NCBI GenBank assembly: GCA_000827265.1 | Contig: KN834759.1 | Coordinates: forward strand, 291,666 to 355,665 | DNA length: 64,000 nt | Source: Collybiopsis luxurians FD-317 M1 | Taxonomy: Eukaryota; Basidiomycota; Agaricomycetes; Agaricales; Omphalotaceae | Direction of reading: 5' to 3' | In this document: piece by piece, positions 34,322-46,950 of the stretch | How positions within the stretch are numbered: the first letter of the stretch is position 1 | Layout: the number at the start of each line of letters is the position of its first letter | Notes under the pieces: model-generated | What the model was told of the DNA's origin: nothing | The model's database searches: none | What the model saw: only the letters and a program-made list of their open reading frames with translations | Made by a program: the position numbers and the translations under genes

Positions 34322-35703
34322 TTGGACTTGAATTCTGGATAAGAAAAGGAAGCAGCACTGTGCTCCCGGCAGAAGACAGAAAAGGGGGAAAAAATGAACC
34401 TGGGTGGTTGAAGAAGAGAAGAAAAAAATGGTTCCGAATAGTTATAACAGATAAAAGTGCAAGGGATGCTATGTTGGAATCTCTGCTCGAGCATGATTGT
34501 TGGCTGCTTCGTGAGACCCCGCCTCGGGGCGATGCGTTCATACACATTTTGCATAGCACTTGCTCTACCGAAATTACCCTATCTACTTATCTGATGCAGA
34601 TTATCGATCTACCAGAAACAGAAATAGAATTGCGGGCAATCAGCCTACCAAGTCCCAAGGAAGAGCTTACCAGGATAGTAATTCGAGCAGCAAGCTCATT
34701 TACTTGTCAAGATTGCTGGGCAACGGAGGGAAGAAATATGAGAAAGTCGTAAGTACAATTGCACCCGATCGTTCAGAAGAGTGAGGCTAGTAGGGTAATG
34801 CGACAATCAAGTGATACGTTCGGAATGGCGGCAACAATTGTTACAAGACGCAAGAATGGAATGGATCTGATATAGTCTCACGTACCATTTTTGATAATCA
34901 GCATGTATCGACAGTCTGCTGATGGGAAACTAGATCAGATGACTCCAAGGCAAAGTGGTGAGGGAATATTTAAAGTCTCAGAGAAAGACTGTGTAAAAAC
35001 TTAACGAGCATTCACAGAAAAAGAACGCTCCCTGATGATAAACGGTGAGTTGTCGTGGTAGAGTTATCAGGCAATAGTAAGAGCTGACAGATTCCAAAAG
35101 GGGTTGACTCTTGCAGATCGAGGGATGGGAAGCCTCTTCTATACGCAAGAGAGGCGAAGAATGCGTTGGACAATTTGATCCTGCGAGGTCGCGTGCACGG
35201 TGATTGCCGTATGATATTACTTGCTTTGTCTTCGTGTGAACCTTTTACGTTAGGACGAATTCTCAGCACACGGAGACCGAGTATGTACGGCTTAGAAAGC
35301 TGCTCATAATAGCTCACTCAAACACGGTCTTGTGAGTATACTGATTTGATTGAAATTTATGAATGTCATGTTGTACTATAAAAATAGCAGATTTTATGAG
35401 GCTTTTGCATCCAGCAATATAGTTTGGTATAGCTTCATTGATTGACAATGCAAAAGGCGAGTCGGCTGAGCCGGTAGGATTTCCACGGGCACTTCTAGGT
35501 TTGCCCACTGCAGCTCCCCAATTTCTATCGCAAAAGAAGACTCAAGGATCCCTGCATAACACACCATTCTTAATTGAAGCGAGAGTTTCGAAACTGATGG
35601 TTGAGTATTCAGAGTGCACAGGTATTTATAATATATGAGTCGGAAAGCGCGTCCAGCAGGTGGGCGGATCTCCGGATAGCTCAATTCTTCAATTCTAGGG
35701 CTA
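34322..35703. other. Spacer between 7TM copies 1 and 2
   Basis: It contains the 5' flank of copy 1, which resembles the 5' flanks of the other copies, and the 3' flank of copy 2. A stretch near 35210-35260 with TTCGTGTGAACCTTTTAC recurs at 54530-54570 downstream of copy 3, so the duplication unit was larger than the gene. No separate gene was supported. Confidence 0.5.
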
Positions 35704-37174
35704 TCATAATTCAGTTTCGGAAAAGAAGGAGATATGTCGACTTACTTCCGCATGCTCCTCCCCACTACACTCAAGGCTCACTCTGTTTAAATCCTTCAAC
35801 ACATCTTTTTTTCGCTTGATAACATATACTTGAAGGATGTCCTGTAAGTAATAGTGTGATGAAAATGCAGGCTTTGGCAGGTTACTTTACACCTACCTTC
35901 TGAGATCCAAACAGAAGTGCTACAGACAGCGGAACTGTCGAGGAAGAAACATCAGCGATGAAACTCGTTGAGCTTGCCAAAAATGCAGTACTGATTGAAA
36001 GAGATTGAATTGACACGATATATCCTGGGTTGTTTTCCGGCATGTTTTCCGGCGGGACGTTCAACCGAATCGTAATACTTTAAAGAGGAGACAAGATACG
36101 TCAGCTTCATAAACCACGCCTTGAATAGAAACTCATCAAGACATACACGACGGCAATGAAAGCAATCAGTGTATAAAGTGCCACTCGTATAAAAAGGCTC
36201 AAAGGGAAGATATTCTGCGAGAGTCTTTGTCGAACTTCATGGAACACGCGACGCCTTTTCCGAAGAAAATATATAGTGTATACTTTATGAAAAATAAATG
36301 TCAGCCGGAGAGCGAGGCTATTTCTGTTATGACTGACCTTGGGTGGTAGTGGAAAGGACGAACAAGCTAAGGAGTGTTCCTTCAGTGACAAGCGTTCTAT
36401 CAATGGTATGGAGAAGGTCAGAACGGCGTTCAAACTGAACAAAAATTTGATATAAAAAACATACGGTATCTTAGAATCTATGTGACAGTAGACCCCAATT
36501 GGGTCTCGTTGAATTGATGGAACATCCGACAACCCATGCTAGGATATAGTAAGTTACTGTCTTAGAGGACATAATAAATGCTCACGAATATCGCCCCCCA
36601 GAAGATGATTACATGTACGACAGGGGGCAGGATGAGTAGCTGAAGCAAGGGTGTCGACTTTCCGAGTGATCAAGAGATTTATTTTGAGGTTGCTTACCCA
36701 AAAAACATTTCGTTCGTTAGCCCTCCGCTCCAAAAGGGCAGAACTGAGTTTCCAGTGTAGCTACATAAAGACAGAGAGATAAGTAAATTTTGTAACCCGA
36801 GACTCTTGCGCAATTCACCTCGATATTGAATATGAATATCGCACTTCCCACTCTAAATATCCAAACAACTTGGGATCAGTATCTTCCATTGGCTTCAAAA
36901 TGACAATATTTCTGCTCTGTACTCACCCCGCAGGAGCGGCATAAATGGCGCCCGCCTGAAACATACAAAGGCCGAATGGAGGCTCTTCCTTGGAAGACTG
37001 ATACCCGACAAGGAGTAAAAAAGATATACAGTAGATGATGCAAAAAGAGAGCAAATTGTACCAAGTCTTCATGCGATTGACTGACTTGGAAAGAAGGACT
37101 GTGATGAAAGGAATGACTGAGAAGAGCAGAGCAAGGGCCTGAAGAGTGTCAAAGATGATTATTGTGAGCGTCAT
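35704..37174 (-). CDS. Fungal 7TM (GPCR-like) membrane protein, copy 2
   Basis: Paralog of copies 1 and 3 with the same exon layout. The start chosen is the ATG at 37174 (MTLTIIIFDTLQALALLFSV), by comparison with the other copies, although the frame stays open upstream to 37435. Exon 1 ends FQAGAIYAAPAG. Later exons include VGSAIFIFNIE, a loop with SDVPSIQRDPIGVYCHID, VYTIYFLRKRRRVFHEV, the TM7 piece PLSVALLFGSQK and a final exon DILQVYVIKRKKDVLKDLN ending SETEL. A 55-bp intron with donor GTACTGCA must be removed before the TM7 piece, as in the others. Seven hydrophobic segments are present. No lesion was seen. The transposon island begins just upstream. Confidence 0.75.
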
Positions 37175-37499
37175 TTGGACTTGAAAGTCTGCTGGAGGCG
37201 AAGTAACGCTGTGGCCGCGGTAGAAAAGAAAAACTTGAAATGAAAGCTTGCAGGCTTTGAGGCTGACTAGAAGAAAAAACAGAAACGGTCCCGCGTATTT
37301 GTAACCTTGCGGGAAGATCATGAAGAGCAATGATGCATCATCATCATCCGAATACAAAAAAATCCCTGTTGGACCCACTGCTCGAACATCCGGTCCACGA
37401 CACATTGACGCTTGCTCTGCCCAAACTCTAACCAACTCTGCTTAGCAATGTGATCTTTCTGATGCTGTTTTGTCTACCCCACCAGAACCATCATGACCC

Positions 37500-40400
37500 C
37501 TGGCATGAACGCCAACAATAGAGAGTTCACAAATCGGGGTAGTATTTTAAGCCCAAGGTGATTTACTTACTGAGACTATTAAGGGACGTACTAGGGAAGG
37601 AATCTGATTGAGATCAGAGTATTACAGTCATTTGCGAAATTCTGTTCCCCTTCGGAAATTTTCACCGCTGTTTATTTATATTTGTGTGATGATACCCCGG
37701 CAACAGCTGCGGCACTTTTTTCAATGCCTCCCTCAGTAACTGCTACGACTTCCTGAAGCCAGTTGTCATATACTTGCTGGCTTGCAGCAAGTACCAATAA
37801 ATATGCTAAATTTTCATTGCTTCGTACCCATACTGGTGGGATACACAAGGACTTTAGGATGACCAGTCGATGACCGAGTTCCCTGGTCATCAGATGAACG
37901 TGCCGCCGTAGCTGTGCCATATTAGTAAATTCACAGCATTCCTTGACTCTTTACTTACCCCAACGCTCATCACTCCAGTGTCCCATACACTGGGTCAATA
38001 TTGTAATAAAGGCTCCACTCACGTGGGTGAAACCTTGCTTGCGCACTGGAGATGGTTCCATTGATGAGCACCAAGCAACAGATTATTTGTGATTGATGGC
38101 TCCTTGAATAGAAGAAGAAGGTGTTGGCAGTTGATGACAACTTGTTGGGACTGGTTTATGCTGTGGAAAAGTGGACAAAAATGACATTGCAATTTTTGTT
38201 GCAGTGCCTGCCATGTGATTAAGCACATGGGCATGCAGACAGATGCGTGTGCGCAACTGAGGTAATCAGCAGAACAAACAGCTACAAGTGAGCATGACTT
38301 GTGCCTGATGAGCACATGCATGCATGTTCATTGATTATCTTCCTCCAACCTGTATCACTCTGGGCAACTGGCTGCAAACTTTCCTTTGATTTCAGCGGTA
38401 TGTAAGCCTTTTATTTCATAAATTTTGATTATATACAATTCTATGGGGCTTATGCTACTGAATTTGAGGGCTGCAGCATAGAATCTCAAATTATGGGGTC
38501 TGCTGCAGTCAATTGGGTACAGATGCATTCCTCCGGGCTTTCTACAGAGAGCCTCCCTTTTGCTGCATATCTTAACACCTATAGAGCCCCTCAAAACCCC
38601 ATCATCTGCTGCAAAGTTACTGTTTCGCCCCAGCAGACCTAGTTGCAGCAGTCGGGGAATGGGGACTCCATTTACTATTTGAGCCGCAGCTTTCCAAATT
38701 GAACCAATACCTGACTAACTGCTGTTCTTGTTCGGTCTTAGCTCTTCCTCAAAATATTGAACAAGGGAATCTTGAGATTGTGTTGCATTCTGGGGGTCAG
38801 CCATCCACTTCACGTGGTGCGCATCCTAATGGAATCAATTGTTTGACCTGGTAGGAAAACTTCAGACAGTTTACACTCACTCTATCAAGAATGTTGACAT
38901 CTTGACCATTGAAGCTGAGCACAAGCATCGGTAAGGGTGTTACCCAACCATTAGGCCATTTTTGAAGGGCAGCTGATGGATGTATCTGCTTTCTGACAAC
39001 GTCACTGACCAGATCAATTGTTGGTGCTGATTAGAAATGATGACCAAAGATGCTCTTCTTTGTAAAATATCATTTCTGACCTGGACCGCTGCCACTGGCT
39101 TCAGATTGCAAGTGTTCGGCCTTCTTTCTTGCTCTAAGTACAATGTTCAGCTGGATAAAGATGTGTAAGAGCGGTATTACTTACCTCCTGTTCCTCTCTG
39201 AAATCTTCTTTTGTTCTAAAATTCCTGCCCATTTCATGGGACTTTCAGAACAATCTTTTAGGTGATCCAGGTTGAGCACATAACCTTGTCAACAAACTTA
39301 CTCTGCTTTATTCCTTTCCCAATAGCCTCAGTTTCACTCTCTATGTTGGTCCTTTTGCTCCACAGTTTCTTGGCACATATGAAGAAGAAGAAAGAAGAAT
39401 TAAGCGGATGTCTATGATGATGAAGGAAGTGAAGACGGTTTGATTAATATTAAGCGCTAAAATATTGGGCCGAGCGTCTATTTGCTTTTGAACCAAAAAC
39501 ACGATTGAATATGTGAGAAATGATCCTATCAAAATGTAATTTACTGGTGTGGAATGGACCTTGCAAGCAAGGTGATTAGCTAGTGTCCATAAGGTTGTGA
39601 ATATGGCATACAGGCATACAGGGTATGTACACTCCATACATAAACACCCAGCTGTACAGATACAAATGCCCAATAGGCGCACAGTTCACACAAATACAAA
39701 TAAACAGCAGTGAAAATTTCCGAAGGTGAACAGAATTTCGCAAATGACTGTATGGAATCACACTCCCGGCAGATACTTGCTGGCCCTGATCCGACACTGA
39801 TATACCATATTCAGCACCAGGACCCCAGGGACATACGATAACACATACCAAATATGATAAAGAAAAAACTGTACGTAGATAGTGCAGGTGCTGCTTTTGC
39901 AAGGCAAATGTGTTTGAAGAGGCTTAACAAAGCTAGCACTGTATCTGTCAAAATCATTGTCCTTCAAAATGTTTGCAAGTAATGTAATCCCATCAGTAGC
40001 ATATATTCAATTTAAACTAAGGCACTACGCTTCAATGAAAGCTCATTGTCCAGTCGATCTGGGGTTTTCCACAACTCAGTGGGATGACACATCTCACTGC
40101 ATGCTGTTCATAAGACCTGAGTGTCTATGCCTGGTGCCTTATGCATACCTAGCAATAAGCTACCAACATATACTATTACTACCCAGCTTCACAAAGAAGC
40201 TGAGCCAGGCCCATGCACCCTATGTATGCTTACCCATATTTTCTGTACCACTAACCAATACCCACAGCAACTTCCTCCCTACCCTCCCCATTCTGCCCAC
40301 ATGGTGTGTCAACGCTGATACCCACTGCCCCAGTCGAACACCTGACTTCACCAAACTACACACCATATCCCCTTCTCTGCACTACCCCACCTATTCCATC

Positions 40401-42201
40401 TACTCCGCCTACGCATACCCAAGCCCGAACCCAAGCTGGACCTGTGTACCTGACATACACAATGATGGTCCTTTATCATACACATTAGCTTTTTTCAGGT
40501 GGATATACTGTTGTCCATTTGAGGCATGATCATGATAATGTTTAACATCAAAGAGTAACATACATAGTTTCATACAGCATAAGATATAGAGGCATAAAGG
40601 CAGACAAAATCAGATTAGAATTGATCAAGGTATCTAGAAAAAATGCAACTCTCACCTAAGTCAGAGTAACAGTAACAAGGCTTACTGGAAAAAGTCTAGG
40701 TATTCAGGCAAGTTCAATGGAAAGCAGGAGGTACTTGATACAATTGATTTGAGCTATTGATGAACTGAATTGGATGAGAACTGACTGAGATATCTAGAAA
40801 AATGCAATTCACACCTAAGGCATAGAGTAACAGTGATGAGACATTCCAGAAAAACTCTAGCTGGCTGTGCAAGGTCAATAGTAAGCAGGAGGTACTTGAG
40901 ACAATTGATTTGAGCTGTTAATGAACAGAATTGGATGGGAACTGACTGAAATATCTAGAAAAATGTGATTCCCACCTAAGACAGAGTAACAGTGACAAGA
41001 CTTTGCAGAAAAACTCTAGGTGGTTAGGCAAGGTCAATAGCAAGTAGAAGGTACTTGAAATGACTAATGTGAGCAATGAATGGATAAAATCAAATGAGAA
41101 TTGACTGAGATATCTAGAAGAATGCAATTCTCACCTAAAATATAGAGTAACAGCAATGAGACATTCCAAAAAAGCTTTGAGTGGATAGGCAAAGTTAATA
41201 ATGAGCAGGAGATGTCAGGAGTCATTCCTGTTTTAAGAAATTACCAGTAAATAATTAATTAATTAGTAGAAATATTTCTAGAGAGTAAAGATCTCTAGAG
41301 AGCTCTCTGATAAGAAAAGGTAGGAGAATTAAAGATTATTCTGCTTACTCATGGAGCTCAGGTCATACTAAAATGAGTCATGGATACTATAAAAGGCTAA
41401 TGAAGCTTTTGAAAATTTTAGGTGGAGTAAATTAGAATCAAATGGAGTCACTATGAGTCAAACTGCTTAAATAGGAAGTAATATAATTTTGTAATATAAA
41501 TACTAGGGGATTTTTAGCCTTAGGAAAAAGAGATTCTTCCCCCCTATTTTTACCTACTATCAAATATAAAGTTTACCTTACACTTACTTTTTAAGAGCTG
41601 TGTGCAAGCTGTATCAGTGAATCCAGTTGTGCAAGTTGGTTAGATTTAAGGTCTAAAGTCAAAGTCCAAGTCAAGTTCTATTGTTTAAGCTAGCTAGACC
41701 CACCAAGAGGCTAGTAGCTTGAGCTACTGTTTTTTCACTGTTGAGTTTATTATAGTCTAAGCAAGCTAGTCCCAGGATGGCCAGTTGTTTCAGGCTCACA
41801 TTTGTCAGTTTCCAAAAGTTATATATTAAAGAAAGCCTGCCAAGCTAAGTTACCATCACCAAACACCAGTACTGATCAGTCTACAGCTTACTAATACCAA
41901 ATTACATCTACTGAATACTTTAAAGGCCAAACAAACTCACAGTCCTAGTTAGTGCCTTGCATCTTTATAAAACTGCCTCTAATGCATTTGCCTAACTGAA
42001 CCCAGGTAGTTTTTATTAAACACACTGATACCTGACAGAGATACTTGAGACAGTTGATTTGAGCTATAAATGAACAAAATGGAATGAGAATCAACTGAGA
42101 TATGAAGAAAAGTGCAGGTGCTATGTAACTGTGGGACAAATGGCTTGCATGCCAACCAATTTAGCATCCATGCTAGTGCAGATAGTATATGCTTCAGAGT
42201 T
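37500..42201. other. Left part of the CpG-depleted transposon island
   Basis: There is no intact gene. A minus-strand frame at 37672-37920 (82 codons, MAQLRRHVHLMTRELG ...) looks protein-like but was not recognised. From about 38 kb onward CG becomes very rare, while TG and CA are frequent. Frames on either strand (such as 39341-39682 and 39957-40529) are low in complexity and carry no domain. A possible solo LTR or related repeat lies at about 41210-41650, suggested by TATA-like and T-rich features, but ends were not defined. The sequence reads as layered, decayed transposons. Confidence 0.55.
40600..41220 (+). repeat. Minisatellite of about 160-bp units, nearly four copies
   Basis: The marker TATCTAGAA recurs at 40631, 40791, 40952 and 41111, giving unit lengths of 160, 161 and 159 bp. 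Units share AATGCAA, CACCTAAG, AGAGTAACAG, GGCAAGGTCAATAG and GGTACTTGA-type blocks and differ by scattered, mostly transition-type changes. A partial unit recurs at about 42045-42110, just left of the copia element. Confidence 0.85.
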
Positions 42202-42206
42202 AGCCA

Positions 42207-42445
42207 TATTGTGGATCAATGACATCACACATCTGAAGATCTGATATGCATTAATAATGGTATGTGCCAATGCAGTACATAGTGTATGCACTGCATATAG
42301 GCTCATTACTAATCACCCAGTAACTTGTTGCAATTTGTAGAATATTCTAGTAGTTTTGTACTTAGGTATAAAGGCTCAAATGAGAGCCAGCAAATACAAG
42401 TTCTTTTATTATTTCGTACCCACTCACAACCCATAATCTACAATA
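42207..42445 (+). repeat. 5' LTR of the copia element
   Basis: 239 bp; differs from the 3' LTR at 18 positions by my alignment. It contains a short TATAAAGG box near 42367. It keeps one CG, at 42414-42415, where the other LTR has TG. Confidence 0.93.
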
Positions 42446-42553
42446 GGTTATGGGCCCTAGCCATAACTGAAACTCTTGCATATACTCAGCTCTCTCATCA
42501 CTCTTGTCCTTCCACACTTGTAATCACAACATCCCAACAAGTCTACATACATC

Positions 42554-45500
42554 ATGTCAGACTCCACCACCAGTGCTTACTGAATTCAGCATCTTTCTGG
42601 TGTCAAGAACTACTCCACCTGGAAAATCAAGATGCTTGACATTCTCACAGACATGGGCCTCAAGGATTATGCCCTTGGCACCAACACCAAACCAAATGAC
42701 ACTTCACCAGCTGCAGCTTGGGAAAAGAAGGACCAACAAGCATTATCTGCCATCAGACTTTGAGTTGGAGATGAACCCTTGGTTTACATATCTGATGTGA
42801 GCTCATCCAAATCAGCATGGGACACTCTATTGGATATGTATCAACCCAAAGGAGCAATTGGCATTATTCAGGTACAACAAAAATTATTCCATGCACAATG
42901 CCAAGAAGGGGAAGACATCAATGAACACATACACACCATGACTTGTTGATGAAAGGAACTTGCCACTCTAAATTCCAAACTATCAGATGATGAGTTCTCC
43001 ATCACTCTTCTCACCTCCCTTCCTGACTTTTGGGATGCCTTCATCCAAGAAGTTGATACTTCTTCTCTTTCCAACTCAACTGCACTCATCTCCCACATCC
43101 TTGAACAATCCTGCTGAAAAGTTGCCAAGCCTAGCTCTGATGATATTGTGCTTCCCGCCAATAGATTCAACCCAAAGAGCAAGGGTGGCAAATCATCATC
43201 ACTTTCAAATTCAGCATGTCATGGCTGTGGTTGTCTGGGTCACTTTATCAGCGACTGCCGCAATACTGCTGCTGGTAAAACATACACAGCACAGCAAAAG
43301 AAGGAAAATTACAAGTGCACCATATGGAACCACAACTCCTGCCCAAATAAATCCCATTGAGCTCACATTGTTCAGGAGGAAAATCAATCCACTGAAACTG
43401 ACTATGCATTTATGAGCCAGGATGTAGACAGTAGCCTACCTCCTGATACATGGTTAATAGACTTGCCATGTACCAAACACATTATACAAAACAAATCACT
43501 TTTCTCCACTTACTCTGAGACACCTGGACACTCAGTTAAAGGTTTTGGTCAAACTCCTGCAATAGGACAAGGTACTGCAACTATTGCAACTCACCCTGGA
43601 AAGAATGCATATAATCTTGCACTCCAAAATGCCCTCCATGTCCCAGATGCACCTTTCAATCTTATCAGTGTAGGATGCATGACTTGAGCAGGATTTACTG
43701 TCAAATTTGCAGCAGAATCATTATCAGTATTTGCTCCCAGTCCCTCACCATGCGAAGTTATCTGCAGAAAACAAATCAGAAATTTATATGTCATTAAAGT
43801 CACTAAAAGCTCACCTCAATTCTCATCATCTCTACAATCACCACCATCTGATCCTCCCATCCCTGAAACACTCACATTCCCATCAATACCCTCTATTCGA
43901 ACATGGAAAGAATGGCATTGGGTGTTCAGTCATATGAACACAAAATCTATTAAACTTCCCCATAACAAAGGAATGGTTAGCGGTATGGTTGTTGACACTG
44001 CTAGTTCACTCACCTTTGATTGTGAAGCTTGTAATTGTGCCAAGCAACATGTACAAACCTTTCCAAAAGAGGCAGAACAAAAATATACAGAAATTGGTGA
44101 AATGACTTTTACTGATGTATGGGGACCTGCATGTATTTATGGGATCAATTAAGAATAATATTTTATTTCATTCACTGATGGTGCTAGCCAAAGAACAGTG
44201 ATCTACTTTCTGAAAGAGAAATCAGAAGTAGAAGAAAAAATCAAGAGCTACATCAAATATATATTCACCCAAACAGGGAAACATTGTAAAGCTTTTTGCT
44301 TTGACAACAGTGGTGAATATATTTCAACCACTGTGAAGAAATTCCTTTCATCAAAAGGAATTTGGTCAGAATATACAGCTGCACACTCACCACAGCAAAA
44401 TGGAGTTTCCGAGTGATTAAATCACACAATTATTGAGCATGCATGGGTTATGCTTGCCTGACATGACTTACCTTTATTCCTGTGGCCTGAAACAGTCGCA
44501 TATACAGTGTACCTGAAAAATAGGTCATCCACTCAAGCATTAAGTCAGGACATCACTCCTGATGAGGCCTTCTGGAAAAAGAAGCCAGATGTCAGTACAC
44601 TCCAGGAATTTGGCTCACTCTGCTGGGTTTTACACCAAGATGGCAAAAACCAGAAACTCACCTCAAAATCCTGACCATTCCACTTCACTGGACTTTCTGA
44701 TGAGTTGCATTCATGGCACTACTATAACCCTGAATCAAGAAAAATCCAGACATCCTGAAATGTCTCATTCAACTTAGAAAATGATGGAAGTACATATATG
44801 GACATAATACCCACATTGGCACTTGAGGGGGAACAGAAGGATATTCAGAACTCTGAAAACAAATCAGTCAAGTTGCTGCCTTCAGATACAGAGCAAAACT
44901 CACCAACTAACCCACTTCCTGAGTCACAGCCTACTCAGCTCACTCCCAAACTTCCCAAGAATGTCCCACCACCTTGTTCATCCATTCCCCAGGCAGCTAA
45001 ATCCAATCCCATCAACTACTGACTTTTAAACAATCCAGATCCACGCTCACCTAAATGGCCAGATGCCTGGAAAACTTGTGTCCCTCATACTTCTGATCCT
45101 GATTCTCCACCTGACCCCAATACCGCCACCTTTGCATTCCCATCTGTTGAAGATACTTCTATCACTGAGCCTCTGACTGTTGCAGAAGCTCAAACTTGTC
45201 CCGATTGGTTGAGATGGAAACAAGTGATGGATGCAGAAATTGATCAACTCAAAAAGCTTAATACTTACCAGCTCACATCATGTCCACCTGACCACATTCC
45301 AATTGCAAACAAATGGGTTTATTGCATCAAATGCAATGCAGAAGGAAATATTATTTGTTACAAAGCCCGGCTTGTAGCCAAAGGCTTTTCACAAATACCT
45401 GGAATTGACTTTGACAAAACTTTTGTTCTGGTTGTTCAAATGGAGACAATCCATCTCCTGATATCACTTGCTGCCCAATACAAACTCAAAGCACACATTG

Positions 45501-46702
45501 TTGATGTTGTGGGTGCATATCTAAATGGCAAGCTGGAAGAAGACATCTACATGATGCAACCAGAAACCTATGAAGACAGAACATACAAGTTTGTAAACTT
45601 GAACATTCACTTTACAGTTTAAAGCAAGCAGGACAAGTCTGGAACCTAACTTTAGACTCAAGCTTTAAAAAACTCAGATTCATGCACCTTCTATCTGATC
45701 AATGCATTTACATATGGAAATCTGAACAAGGCATTGTAATTATTGCCATTCACATTGATGACATGTCCATTTTTGCCTCCAATGATCAACTCATGTCAGA
45801 CACAGAGTCTCAACTTGAGTCTGAATTTTCCATCAATTGACTTGGCCCACTTTGCCAACTTTTGGGTATGGAAATTCATCAGACCCAGGACTCAATCATC
45901 ATCATGCAAACTCAATACCTTATGCAGATACTTAATCGATTCAGAATGTCAGACTGTAAACCAGTCCATACTCCCATGGACACACACATTAAACTCACCA
46001 AACTTCCTGACAACAAATTACACCCTGAAATTAAAGCTATATATCAGAACATCATTGGATCTCTGATGTATGCTGCCATTACCACTTGACCTGACATCTC
46101 CTTCTCAGTCCAAACCCTTTCCCAATTCAACACCAATCCCAGACCTGCTCATCTCACTGCCACCAAATGTGTTCTTCACTATCTTAAAGGAACTCTTAAT
46201 TTAGGCATCAGATATTTAGTATCTGATGACTCTGAGCTTAGAATTTTCAGCGACACTGATTGGGGAAATAATGTTGATGACTGGAGATCTATATCTGGGT
46301 ACATATCCATGCATGCAGGGGGAGCTGTCACTTGGAACTCCAAGAAACAACCAACCGTTGCATTATCAAGCATGGAAGCCAAGTATTTGGCTTTTTCTGC
46401 CACTACCTGAGAAGCCCTCTGGGTTCAAACCTTATTTACAGAACTTAATTTACCTTTCCAATGCTCCATTGACATCTCAGTTGACAACCAAGGAACCATT
46501 TCCTTTGCCCAAAATTCTGGTTTTCATGCCTGTTCAAAACACATTGATATTTGGCATCATTTTATTCACAAGAACATCACCTCTAACAAGGTGTCAGTTG
46601 ACTACTGCACAACTGAGGACAATACAGCAGATATATTAACCAAAGGGCTTGACCAGAACAAGCATGAACATCTCATTGAGCTTCTCAGGATGTATTGCAC
46701 TT
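42554..46702 (+). pseudogene. Copia gag-pol polyprotein, degenerate
   Basis: Gag starts at the ATG at 42554 and reads NYSTWKIKMLDILTDMGLKD, a UBN2-type gag. The zinc knuckle CHGCGCLGHFISDC (about 43217-43258) is intact. The protease region has WLIDLPCTKHI where D-S-G-A is expected, so the active site is altered. Integrase keeps MTFTDVWGP and FDNSGEYIS. Reverse transcriptase keeps KARLVAKGFSQ and AYLNGKLEEDIYM, and its YVDD box reads IHIDDM. RNase H keeps SGYISMHAGGAVTW and SSMEAKYLAFS. Stops are mostly TGA at places where arginine is usual, for example after NGVSE (44414-44416), after SIN (45838-45840) and before PDIS (46087-46089). It cannot make a full product. Confidence 0.92.
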
Positions 46703-46711
46703 GAGGGGGAG

Positions 46712-46950
46712 TATTGTGGATCAATGATGTCATGCATCTGAAGATCCAATACATGTTAATAATGGTACATGCTGATGCAGTACATAGTGTATGCACTGCA
46801 TATAGGCTCATTACTAATCACCCAGTAATTTGTAGCAATTTGTAGAATATTCTAGTAGTTTTGTACTTAGGTATAAAGGCTCAAATGAGAGCCAGAAAAT
46901 ACAAGTTCTTTTATTATTTTGTACCCACTCACAACCCATAATCTACAATA
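46712..46950 (+). repeat. 3' LTR of the copia element
   Basis: 239 bp, same ends as the 5' LTR, directly after the purine-rich tract and followed by the target duplication AGCCA. Confidence 0.93.

Larger units (their letters stand above)
42207..46950 (+). mobile_element. Complete but inactive Ty1/copia LTR retrotransposon
   Basis: A 4744-bp element with 239-bp LTRs at both ends, flanked by the 5-bp target duplication AGCCA (42202-42206 and 46951-46955). The LTRs start TATTGTGG and end CTACAATA, so the usual TG...CA ends have mutated to TA...TA. A purine-rich tract GAGGGGGA (46703-46710) precedes the right LTR. Domain order is gag, protease, integrase, reverse transcriptase, RNase H, which is the copia order. 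Coding frames are broken by many stops. The left LTR begins 2 kb of sequence after the tandem repeat array, and part of that array's unit lies next to it. Confidence 0.95.

Noticed and set aside
34360..34752. 130-codon plus-strand frame upstream of 7TM copy 1
   Set aside because: It overlaps the duplicated promoter flank of the 7TM gene and is not kept in the other two flanks.
36923..37435. Upstream extension of 7TM copy 2 frame (extra 87 codons)
   Set aside because: Copies 1 and 3 begin at the equivalent Met of exon 1, and the extension is not conserved as protein.
39957..40529. 190-codon plus-strand frame in the transposon island
   Set aside because: It has no recognisable domain, is Pro/Ser/Tyr-biased and ends in repeat sequence; it looks like a chance frame in stop-poor low-complexity DNA.
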